From Ichthyophonus hoferi (taxonomy: Eukaryota > Opisthokonta > Ichthyosporea > Ichthyophonida > Ichthyophonidae): a stretch of DNA of 10,177 nt. The notes beneath the pieces are model-generated. The model had not been told where the DNA came from, made no database searches, and saw only the letters and a program-made list of their open reading frames with translations. Positions 1-7,133 of the stretch are shown here, in pieces (position 1 is the first letter of the stretch; the number at the start of each line of letters is the position of its first letter). A program made the position numbers and the translations under genes. The DNA lies in NCBI GenBank assembly GCA_002751075.1, contig NAOQ01000318.1, forward strand, positions 7,967 to 18,143, written 5' to 3'.

Positions 1-17
1 CCTGTACCCTTACATAC

Positions 18-161
18 AAGCTATAGTTTGTGAATAATAAGGACCGCGACACAAAGCACAGCGGGTGACATCACGGGCCGGGAGAGGGACGGCCTTCATA
101 GTAGTATCTAGTCGTTCTGGCTTACCCAACTCTACTTTCTCTTTCGGTTTGCCTGGGTTTT
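18..161 (-). CDS. Zinc-finger gene A, downstream exon: basic linker and second Cys-x2-Cys site (gene continues off the left edge)
   Basis: The last visible exon of the ZZ gene. The acceptor is TATATATAG at 163-162, and the first two bases (AA) complete a codon begun in the exon at 786-732. It reads NPGKPKEKVELGKPERLD, then about 15 residues, then TRCALCRGPYYSQTIA, giving a Cys-x2-Cys pair that suggests another metal site after the ZZ finger. The donor is GTATGT at 17-12 (exon ends phase 1); an overlapping GTAAGG at 13-8 is an alternative. If neither is used, the frame ends three codons on at TAA (12-10), which would leave the Cys site half built, so splicing is favoured. The exon is much more GC-rich than its surroundings, as expected for a conserved coding block in AT-rich DNA. 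I do not recognise the domain beyond the Cys pair. Confidence 0.72.
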
Positions 162-240
162 CTATATATATATATATATATGTGTGTGTGTTAGTATGTT
201 AGTATTGTTATTGTTATTGTTATTGTTGTTGTTGTTGTTG

Positions 241-275
<35 letters not shown>

Positions 276-731
276 TATTATTATTATTATTATTATATAT
301 TATTATTATTATTATATACTATTATTCAAATGTTAGTAATTGCTTACCTAATATATGTATTCTGTAATTATATTAGTATAGTTATATTTATTTATAATAC
401 TTTATAATTCTATAATTATAATTAATTATAGGATTTAAATGCATATAATCAAAGGCTTTGATAGGAAAATAATTTAAGAAAGTTTATAAATAGAGAAATG
501 TTGGCATTGGCTTTGTATTGATATATGTTAGTGTAGATCACATTATAAATCTATTGGCGTGATATTCCTGAAATATTATTGGTTCAAACCTATTAGTACA
601 AGGAAAACAGATAGGTTCATGCTCCTTTGAAAAATAGAAGTAACCACTAAAATAGGCCTAATATAGAGAATGTCTATTGGTCTATTATACTACGGGACCA
701 ATAAAATACGCCAGATAAATTTTAAACTCAC
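162..731 (-). other. Intron of gene A (570 nt)
   Basis: Bounded by donor GTGAGT (731-726) and acceptor TAG (164-162). It is filled with a TA/TG run, TTG/TTA trinucleotide repeats and plain AT-rich sequence. I see no further coding signal in it. Open stretches that overlap 685-867 in this interval are an extension of the neighbouring exon frame past its donor. Confidence 0.6.
163..327. repeat. (TA)n/(TG)n followed by (TTG)n and (TTA)n microsatellites
   Basis: Positions 163-181 are TA repeats grading into TG to 190. From about 204 a TTG/TTA trinucleotide array runs to about 327, interrupted twice by TATA. It lies in the gene A intron just upstream (in the minus sense) of the TATATATAG acceptor, so the TA run forms part of that splice site. 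Confidence 0.9.
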
Positions 732-786
732 TCTCCATAGAAAACGATTCGGGGGGATGTTGGTGTCTAGCAAGATCGAAGCAAAC
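732..786 (-). CDS. Zinc-finger gene A, exon carrying the His ligands of the ZZ finger
   Basis: A 55-nt exon that reads VCFDLARHQHPPESFSME plus one base. The acceptor CTATCAG (to 787) follows a long pyrimidine-rich stretch (about 840-790). The donor is GTGAGT at 731-726. It begins at phase 0, matching the upstream exon at 1319-1266, and ends with one base, matching the two bases that open the exon at 161. The HQHPPESF segment has the His-x-His and following aromatic residue that close a ZZ finger after the YDLC-x2-C motif. It is very short but GC-richer than the flanks. An alternative is read-through past the donor for about 12 more codons (FKIYLAYFIGP), but that breaks the phase with the next exon. 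Confidence 0.7.
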
Positions 787-1265
787 CTGATAGGTATACA
801 AAAAGTATAGTATAAGGATAAGGTGGGATAGGGGGATAGATGTACAAAGAGTATAGGCATAAGACATAATGTATAATGCAAAGGTAACTGGAGGATATAT
901 ATATACAAACAGAATAATACTGAGTTATGAAAAATAAATTATTTAAAAATGTATGTACAAATACTATAATTTAAAAGTATTATATCTAAATTTAAGAATA
1001 TATATTCCATTATTAAAATGGATCTAAGTATATACCTATATATAGTTATATTGACTATCATAAATCAATGGGACTAAGATAAAATATGTGATGGACCTAT
1101 TATAGACGTTTATTTCTGGCTCTCAGTAGATTGGCTAATGGCGTATGATAGATAAAATACTTAATTATTGCATAAAAAACAATTAAATTAAATTATATAT
1201 ATATATATATCATAAAGCGTGTATTATATACTTAACAGCTATGTGGATGAGATTTATATATATAC
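787..1265 (-). other. Intron of gene A (479 nt)
   Basis: Donor GTATAT at 1265-1260 and acceptor CTATCAG ending at 787, with a CCCCCTATCCCACC pyrimidine stretch at about 840-820. A short (AT)n run lies at 1192-1211. No coding signal was found inside. Confidence 0.55.
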
Positions 1266-1319
1266 CTGATAACACCGCATACAAAGATCGTAGCTTGCAA
1301 ACTTTGTATCTGTGTATAC
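1266..1319 (-). CDS. Zinc-finger gene A, exon carrying the YDLC-x2-C core of the ZZ finger
   Basis: A 54-nt, 18-codon exon, phase 0 at both ends, reading VYTDTKFASYDLCMRCYQ. YDLC-x2-C is the most conserved element of ZZ-type zinc fingers. The acceptor is GGTATTTAG at 1321-1320 and the donor is CAG|GTATAT at 1265. Splicing joins it to the CRSCE end of the upstream exon and to VCFDLARHQH of the next exon without shifting frame. The extended loop before YDLC (about 10 residues after the second Cys pair) is longer than in typical ZZ fingers such as that of p62 (known for the family), which may mark a subfamily. Confidence 0.72.
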
Positions 1320-1360
1320 CTAAATACCACCCCCGGTTTAGTACGTATGTATAAATGTAG

Positions 1361-1362
<2 letters not shown>

Positions 1363-1391
<29 letters not shown>

Positions 1392-1423
1392 TGTATGTAT
1401 GCATGTATGTATGTATGTGTGTA
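1363..1423. repeat. (ATGT)n tetranucleotide microsatellite
   Basis: About 15 nearly uninterrupted ATGT/GTAT units with one GCAT variant. It lies inside the intron just upstream of the YDLC exon. On the minus strand it gives an artefactual His-Thr-Tyr-Ile repeat. Confidence 0.92.
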
Positions 1424-1567
1424 TTATATAAATATGTAAGTATGTATATGAATCAAATAAGCAATCATAGTAAAAGAAGATAAAGTATAGGGGTACCACT
1501 GTCATAACCAGATACGCGTGCGTATTGTTATAGGATACATGCCAGACACTCTACAACACAATAGTTA

Positions 1568-1955
1568 TTAGTAGTTAAAAATTAATGAACATGAAATAAA
1601 ATAAAATGGAAAAAGGTGTATAGATCGAGATAATAAAAAATGAAAGTGTGAAAAAAGAAAATAAATATAAAGCCAAAAACAAAAAATGTACCAAGCAAAA
1701 AATAAATAAAAAAACTAGAATTAAATAACTGAAAAAAAAAATTTAAAAAAATGAATACTATAAAAATCGTTTAAAAATACTAAAAATACTATAAAAATAA
1801 AAAATTAAAATTAATATTGCATTTTAATTTTAAAAAGACAAGAATATAAAAAAAAAGAATAAAAAAGAACAATTACTAATAAGAAAAAATAATAATAAAA
1901 TAATAAAAAATAATAAAAAATAATAAAAAACAATAAAAAACAATAACAAATTATC
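1568..1955. repeat. A-rich low-complexity tract with AATAAAA-type repeats
   Basis: Nearly pure A/T on the plus strand, with runs of A. From about 1880 there is an imperfect repeat of TAATAAAAAA / CAATAAAAAA. It lies within the gene A intron, where it is U-rich in the transcript sense. Confidence 0.85.
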
Positions 1956-1977
1956 TAAGTGAGACACATAAGCTAAC

Positions 1978-2090
1978 CTCACACGATCTGCAGTAGAACC
2001 GAGTAGATCCAATGAGATCAACCTTACATAGATCACAATTATATCGTACTACATATGGTTGTTTCACTGGTGCAGGTTTTATTGCGTCTG
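1978..2090 (-). CDS. ZZ-type zinc-finger protein (gene A), exon with the first two Cys pairs of the finger
   Basis: This exon identifies the gene. The frame reads QPYVVRYNCDLCKVDLIG, then STRFYCRSCE: two Cys-x2-Cys pairs separated by an I-G-x-x-R-F-Y-C segment, matching the ZZ pattern (for example IVGFRYKC in p62). Splicing at donor GTTAGC (1977) to the exon at 1319 continues with YDLC-x2-C, then HQH, completing a ZZ finger. ZZ fingers bind zinc and serve as protein-interaction modules (histone H3 tails, SUMO, N-degrons in known examples), so a nuclear or ubiquitin-related role is inferred. Acceptor candidates are ACACAG (exon from 2090) or CAG (from 2087); AATTAAC about 20 nt upstream could be the branch site. 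No in-frame ATG exists here, so the 5' end lies further upstream. None of these exons has its own start codon, so simple ORF scans miss them. Confidence 0.75.
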
Positions 2091-2768
2091 CTGTGTATTG
2101 AGTGGTTGTTAATTATAGATACAAGCGTATCTATAAAGTAGATTGGATAACTATAAATAGAACTAATAAAAAGTATATTGCAGGATTTAAAATATACTTA
2201 TTATAGTGCATAATTCACAGTGGTACACGTAAATATTCACAACCAATTAACTAATTGACAACCTACATTAGACTATATGTAAGATAATATAATAGTATAT
2301 ATATCTGCAGAAAGATGAAAGATTATTTCCTGACTGGCATAAATAGTAGTAGTGAAATCTATTATATAGATATAAATTTATATAGACACATAAATACCTA
2401 AATATATATATACCAACATACATATTATTTTGCATAATATTATGCATACTATCAAACATACTATAATACTTAATATGGCATACCATCATATATATATATA
2501 TATAGACATATACAAATATAAATACATACCATCACACATATATTTAATAGAATGACTTGACAATATAAACACCAAAACAGAAAGTGGGGACCTCTCTATT
2601 AAACAATATACCCAAACCAGATAAGAAATAGCACTATAATAAAACCAAAGCTACAGCATTTTCTTACACAACATAACACATACATGCACTTATATACATA
2701 AAAAAAATAACTATAACTATAGCTATCTATACCTCACCCACCATTCTCTCTTTCTCTCGTTCTCTCCC
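2091..2768. other. Spacer or intron between gene A exons and gene B, no resolved gene
   Basis: About 680 nt of AT-rich sequence. It should contain either the 5' exon and promoter of gene A plus the 3' UTR of gene B, or further exons joining the two. Acceptor-like TTTCATCTTTCTGCAG (around 2310) and GGTTTTATTATAG (around 2635) occur on the minus strand, but no exon between them has a phase that links gene B to the ZZ exons. A minus-strand ATTAAA near 2544-2549 could be a polyadenylation hexamer for gene B. A (TA)n run lies at 2490-2506. Confidence 0.5.
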
Positions 2769-3693
2769 TTACCAAAACTTGCCTTTATTTATTGCAAAAT
2801 AATCTTTATCTATCCTTTCCACAAACCTATCATTCGACCCTATACTCCCAGCTTCCTTTATTTTCTTTTGCTTAGTAACCACACTGGTATCAACCGCATC
2901 CTCTTCCACAGTTACGTATTTTTTCTTTCGTCTTTTCCTGGGTGGTTTACTAGACTGTCCTTCTCTCTCCTCTCTTCCATCTCCCTCTCCCTTTTTCCCA
3001 TTCTCTCCTCTCAATATACTCCGTGCTATAGCTACTGCATTCCATTGTGCTGACGTAAGAATGACTCGTTTACGAGGTCGCCTCCCCATTGATTTACTTG
3101 TATTAGAAAGAATATCCAATGTCATATCAGCGTTAAAATCTTTAAAAGGACTACTTTCGTGTTGTGCAAGAATAGTATTCTTGCGATCAATTCGATATTT
3201 TTCATCTTCCTCGCGCATTCGCTCTTTCCTTTTCAACAAGTCCTCTGCCCATTTTGACTCATCTATCTCTTTTTCTTCTTCTTTTTCTTTTTCTTTTTCT
3301 TGAACGTATATGTTGTTAGTAGATGTAGATGGCTTGAATACTACTCCTGTCGGTCTATCTTTCTCTCTCTCTTCCTCCTCTAGCATGGAAACATTCTCTT
3401 GTTGGTTTGGGACTGTTGGTTGGCATACTTCCTCAGACTCTGTAATAGAAATATCTATCTCTTTACCCTGTGTATCTCTCTCTATGGTCTTTGTCTTGAA
3501 CATATACCTGGATTCTTGATTGTGTGAATCTAATCCAATTGTCTTTGGCCTTAGTGGCATACTATCTCCTTCTCCTGGGCAGTATGTAGAAGGGTTGCTA
3601 CGCGGGTTGAAATATGATTGTTTTGATTGGGCAATATAGCTATGTTTGTTGTTGTAATCGTGTTGCTGTTGTTGCTGTTGTTGTTGTTGTTGG

Positions 3694-3743
<50 letters not shown>

Positions 3744-3803
3744 TTGTTGTTGTTGCTGCTGTTGTTGTAGGCTTACCTGGGACCATGCCCCATTGCCACT
3801 CTC
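2769..3803 (-). CDS. C2H2/polyQ nuclear protein (gene B), C-terminal exon with polyglutamine, charged segment and NLSs
   Basis: A 1,035-nt open exon that codes for 344 residues and a TAA stop (2771-2769). It opens ESGNGAWSQVSL, followed by about 35 residues that are almost all Gln, coded nearly entirely by CAA and broken by one Lys and one His. It then has a polar region, a Lys/Glu-rich segment with coiled-coil character (about residues 168-208 of the exon), the basic signals GRRPRKR and KPPRKRRKKK, and a C-terminus FVERIDKDYFAINKGKFW. The composition indicates a nuclear protein. The phase-0 acceptor TACAG at 3806-3804 fits the upstream exon ending at 5393, with a CCTAAT branch-like motif about 30 nt upstream. 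Alternatively translation could begin at ATG 3815-3813, giving a separate 348-residue protein. No known family was recognised. Confidence 0.72.
3661..3768. repeat. Coding CAA/CAG trinucleotide repeat (polyQ tract)
   Basis: The minus strand reads CAA repeats with a few CAG codons near the ends and single AAA and CAC interruptions. It encodes the polyQ stretch of gene B. Its central run of pure CAA (about 15 units) is prone to length change. The plus-strand poly-valine reading is a shadow. Confidence 0.95.
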
Positions 3804-4041
3804 CTGTATGATCATAACACTAATATATTAGGTTGCATTATATTGTATACTATTATATTATAGATACATATATTATCTGCTATATAGTGTATCACACTAT
3901 ACGTTACTAGCACGTTACACCACACCATACCTTACTATGTTCTACTATATATTACATACTATATTCTACTATACACTATATACCATATATTATATATGAT
4001 ATCCCACTAAGCTATATACTAACATATAAATGGATAAAACA

Positions 4042-4090
4042 TGACGTAACTATCGCATTCCAACTTTAATTTTCTCTCTTTCCCGCCCCC
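4042..4090. promoter_or_regulatory. Candidate regulatory island: CRE-like TGACGTAA and E2F-like TTTCCCGCC
   Basis: TGACGTAA at 4042-4049 matches a CRE/ATF half-consensus and TTTCCCGCC at about 4079-4087 matches the E2F/MBF type consensus TTTSSCGC; the latter is followed by a C-rich GC-box-like run. They sit about 230-270 nt upstream (minus sense) of ATG 3815 in otherwise AT-rich DNA. This could be an internal promoter for a short gene B product or a chance occurrence in an intron. Confidence 0.3.
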
Positions 4091-4231
4091 TACTCACCAT
4101 AATACCATAGCAAAAACATAATAAATATATTTTTTAATTACTGCTGTGTATATGTATGTATATAACTTTATATATCAACTTGACTTTGCCCTTTATACAT
4201 AAACTATTTCCATTGGACAATTGTCTATTCT

Positions 4232-4325
4232 TGCTATTATATATATTACCATATAAGGTATATATTACCATATAATATATATATATATATATATTACTAT
4301 ATAAGGTATATATTCCTATATATCT
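4232..4325. repeat. TATA-rich short repeats (TATATTACCATATAAGG units)
   Basis: Three imperfect copies of TATATATTACCATATAAGG or its variants, with a long (AT)n run at about 4276-4294. They lie within the inferred gene B intron. Confidence 0.75.
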
Positions 4326-4576
4326 GTTTTATTTCGTTCTCTTGTTATAAAAAACATATAGGTTTTCCATATATCTATATGTCTAGAGTGATTGGTTTCT
4401 GGGAAGTAATAATAACCCTTAGTAACGTAGTAACTGTATTGATTTTCACTAAATATTTATCTAGATAGAACTATGCAACTATGTATATGTATAGGTTATG
4501 TATATTCATACAAAAATCACACTCTCTTAAAACACTTCTCTTCCTACTGTATTACTAATAATATACTACTATACCA

Positions 4577-5295
4577 CTATCCTATGTACTATATAGATAT
4601 ACTACCCTATATACTATATGCATATATATATACTATCCTATATACTATATACATATTATCCTATATACTATATATGATATCTTATATACTATATACATAT
4701 ACTATCCAATATATTATATACAATATATGCTATCTTATATATACATATACTATCCTATATATTATATATATATACTATATATGCTATCTTACATACTATA
4801 TACATATACTATCCTATATACTATATACTATATATGCTATCTTATATATACATATACTATCCTACATACTATATACTATATATGCCATCTTATATACTAT
4901 ATGCATATACTATCCTATATACTATATATATATACTATATATGCTATCCTATATACTATATACTATATATGCTATCTTATATATACATATACTATCCTAT
5001 ATACTATATACTATATATGCTATCTTATATATATACATATACTATCCTATATACTATATACTATATATGCTATCTTATATACTATATGCATATACTATCC
5101 TATATACTATATACTATATATGCTATCTTATATACTATATACATATACTATTCTATATACTATATACTAAATATGCTATCCTATATACTATATACTATAT
5201 ATGCTATGTTATATACTATATACATATACTATCCTATATACTATATACTAAATATGCTATTCTATATACTATATACATATACTATATACTACATT
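4577..5295. repeat. TATAC minisatellite, unit about 48-53 bp, roughly 12-14 copies including partial ones
   Basis: The unit begins CTATATACTATATACTATAT and continues with ATGCTATCTTATAT and CATATACTATC; copies are 48, 50 or 53 bp, with several shortened to about 28-34 bp. Variant copies (CTACATAC, GCTATG, ACTAAATATG) show the array is not perfectly homogenised. On the plus strand all three frames are largely free of stops because the unit contains almost no TAA, TAG or TGA. The resulting Tyr/Ile/Leu repeats are not proteins. The array sits in the inferred gene B intron. Confidence 0.93.
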
Positions 5296-5392
5296 ACCTA
5301 TATTATCACTAAACAAAAACCACACAAGATTGCCCTCTGTATCCCCATGAAATATAAAACAACAACTATATCTGTATCCCTCCTACACTTAC

Positions 5393-6266
5393 CCTGTAAG
5401 GTGCAATAACCACATTATGATTGGCCATAAGATGATCAGCCAATAGTTTTCCCCTGTTAAAAAGTACCCAACAGGAGGTAACTAAACATTTTTGAGGATA
5501 GGGCCATGTAGCAGAACTGTCAATTAATTGGCTATTAATCATGGTCCCATCATCAACCGAAGGGAAGGTAGCCACTACCCAGGAATGTGATCTGGTATGT
5601 AACCTGTCATTAACTGCATTGTCAGGCAACGGTGTCAATGGTTTATCAACGCTGGTAGAGTATGGTTGTTTATGTGACATAGGATGGTTGTAGTAATAAG
5701 GTCTTGCTCTTGATTCGGGAAATGTTTCTGTTGTCGTGGATACAAAAGATGATGGATAAAGACTGGCCAACGGAGTTTTACGTTGGTGCTTCCTTCTACC
5801 AGTACTTGAATTCGAATCCGTTAAAGTAGTATCCCTTTGCTTGGCCTTGGAAAAAACTTGTGTGGAATGATTAACTAATGAAGTATTACAACTGGAAAGT
5901 GATCGTATAGGTACATCACCTGCAATCCCATTATTCATAGTTGACTGAAAACCAAAATGATTTATGGTCAAATGGTCTGTTAATATACTAGTCCGTATAT
6001 CTCTTTTATTAAACATGCCATCCTTCTCTTCTTCAGGAGAGTCTACCGTTACAACATCTATTATGTCACTTGAAGATGGACTGACTGGTTGTGCTTTTAT
6101 TTCTTCATTATTTTTAATCCCTTTGAGTTTTTTGGTAACGCTTTGGGTAGAGGTAGATATAAATAAAGAAGCAGGAGCAGTTTCCTTCGTAGTATTAAAA
6201 TTTGTCATCATGATTAATGAATTTGCAGGTGTTGTGGCTTTATTTTCATGTCTGTAGAGCTCAAAT
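5393..6266 (-). CDS. C2H2 zinc-finger protein (gene B), exon with Ser/Thr-rich region and C2H2 finger
   Basis: An 874-nt exon. The acceptor is strong (TTGTTCTCTTCTCAG ending at 6267, with GATTAAC about 20 nt upstream). The frame is open from the first full codon (FELYRHENKATTPANS) to MMTNF at 6211, so the ATG there may be internal, or may be the start if the upstream exon is untranslated. Counting from 6211, residues 50-62 (IIDVVTVDSPEEE) resemble a SUMO-interaction motif, 138-145 (GRRKHQRK) is basic, and residues 242-265 form a complete C2H2 finger: C242-x4-C247, F251, L257, H260-x4-H265. The finger ends at PYR, immediately before donor GTAAGT at 5392. A single finger suggests nucleic-acid or protein binding rather than stand-alone sequence recognition. 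The family was not recognised. Confidence 0.75.
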
Positions 6267-6768
6267 CTGAGAAGAGAACAATAATGTTAATCTATTTATT
6301 TCACCTTTAACAATAAGAAAATATATATGAATGGAAAAAAGGTTAAAAAGAAAAATATAATATGAAATCAATAACAAACGGCTTTTGATCTGCATATAAA
6401 GGTTGTACATGGTGGTATTTAATAGACACAATACTCTAAATCTTATAAAACATTTCCTTTAACGTGTGCATAAAATGGCATATTTTTATAGATGGGAGCT
6501 GTAAATAGAATGGATGAAGACCTTATTTAAGTATATAAGTCTGCGTAGGTATTCTTTAAAAGTGTATGTGTGCGTATGTGTCTGTGATCTACAAGAAAAT
6601 GGGGGAAAGGAGCAGAGTGTATTTGCATATTTTTCTATGATAATATACATTGAAGTTAAATAGATTGATTATAAACTATTTGTTAATATTTATCATATCC
6701 TGAAGGTGATGTACTGTAAAGTTCATTCGAATAAGTCTTACTATAAAAATCTATTGCAGAAAACTTAC
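6267..6768 (-). other. Probable 5' intron of gene B (about 500 nt)
   Basis: The 3' end is the strong CTTCTCAG acceptor. The 5' end is uncertain: the best donor upstream is TTTT|GTAAGTTT at 6768. The content is plain AT-rich sequence with no repeats over 30 nt. A 49-codon open stretch starting at ATG near 6412 (minus) reads into the acceptor and looks like intron translation, with hydrophobic, T-rich codons. Confidence 0.4.
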
Positions 6769-6815
6769 AAAATACTCCTATGATAGGACTTGTATTTTAA
6801 CAGTGGTCTTTGAGC
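6769..6815 (-). CDS. Tentative upstream exon of gene B (5' limit unknown)
   Basis: Ends at donor GTAAGTTT (6768) with two bases (TT) that pair with the single base opening the 6266 exon, so the phases agree. The frame reads AQRPLLKYKSYHRSI before the junction and FELYRHENK after it. No ATG exists in frame and the frame closes upstream behind a (TA)8 run. This would be either an internal coding exon with a weak acceptor or a 5' UTR exon, in which case translation starts at 6211. Support is only the donor and the phase match. Confidence 0.3.
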
Positions 6816-6952
6816 ATGTATATATATATATATACATATTCATGCACGTTCACTACAAATATGAAAATTTAAAAAATGAAGCTGTGTTTTATTAAGGTTA
6901 ATAATTAAATAACATAAAAAATAAATGAATATTAATTATACTATGGTTAGGT

Positions 6953-6960
6953 GGCGGGAA
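6953..6960 (-). promoter_or_regulatory. E2F-like site TTCCCGCC upstream of gene B
   Basis: TTCCCGCC on the minus strand, the only GC-rich 8-mer in about 300 nt of AT-rich DNA. It lies about 140-190 nt upstream of the tentative first exon of gene B, so it is a reasonable promoter position. It is a short motif and could be chance. Confidence 0.2.
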
Positions 6961-6969
6961 GTAGGTAAA

Positions 6970-7133
6970 ATAGTATATATAATAGCATTAGTAATAGTAT
7001 GTAGAAATAGAAAGTCAATCCCATAAAATGCAATCTATGGCATTTTAAGAATGCAATAAATAAATCACTTTGGCAGCTTTAGCGAGTTACTGATAACTAA
7101 TAAATAATAATGTTATTGCATTGTGCTATGTTA
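6970..7133. other. AT-rich spacer, nothing recognised
   Basis: Non-repetitive AT-rich DNA between the E2F-like site and the trinucleotide array. No frame on either strand has coding character. Confidence 0.5.

Larger units (their letters stand above)
1320..1977 (-). other. Intron of gene A (658 nt)
   Basis: The donor is GTTAGC at 1977-1972 (weaker than the other donors) and the acceptor is TTTAG at 1320. The intron is T-rich on the minus strand (the A-rich tract at 1568-1955 of the plus strand) and holds a TATG tetranucleotide array at 1363-1423. A possible 42-nt extra exon (1550-1509, phase 0/0, GTTATG donor) can be drawn but has no support beyond splice-like ends. Confidence 0.55.
3804..5392 (-). 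other. Large intron of gene B (1,589 nt), inferred
   Basis: Donor CAGG|GTAAGTGT at 5392 directly follows the C2H2 finger exon, and acceptor CATACAG ends at 3804. Both sides are phase 0. Most of the interval is the TATAC minisatellite (4577-5295) and TATA-rich sequence, with no coding signal on the minus strand. A TTTCCCGCCCCC motif and a TGACGTAA motif near 4042-4090 are the only GC-containing islands. I have no transcript evidence; the alternative is that 3815-5392 is intergenic plus a shorter terminal intron. Confidence 0.55.

Noticed and set aside
66-75. CRE-like TGACATCAC near the left edge
   Set aside because: It falls inside the GC-rich coding exon, where the sequence is explained by codons for Asp-Val-Thr.
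1210-1404. A minus-strand frame starting in His-Thr-Tyr-Ile repeats
   Set aside because: Its first half is the ATGT microsatellite and it crosses the YDLC exon in a different frame.
1497-1550. A possible extra gene A exon (phase 0, VWHVSYNNTHAYL)
   Set aside because: The ZZ finger is complete without it, the donors are weak, and inserting it would lengthen the loop between the second and third Cys pairs further.
1830-2036. A 68-codon minus-strand frame ending in Phe/Leu-rich sequence
   Set aside because: Overlaps the ZZ exon in another frame and continues into the T-rich intron; the ZZ frame explains this DNA better.
2268-2489. A 73-codon minus-strand frame, Tyr/Ile/Asn-rich
   Set aside because: Composition matches plain AT-rich DNA and it contains no motif or conserved-looking segment.
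2868-3811. Plus-strand frames (Ser/Leu-rich, and a poly-Val frame) opposite the polyQ exon
   Set aside because: Shadows of the minus-strand coding exon; the poly-Val frame is the complement of the CAA repeat.
4473-5409. Three overlapping long plus-strand reading frames rich in Tyr, Ile and Leu
   Set aside because: All are translations of the TATAC minisatellite in its three frames; the composition is dictated by the repeat and no domain is present.
5964-6257. A 97-codon plus-strand frame opposite the C2H2 exon
   Set aside because: Antisense shadow of the minus-strand exon, which has a complete C2H2 motif and splice sites.
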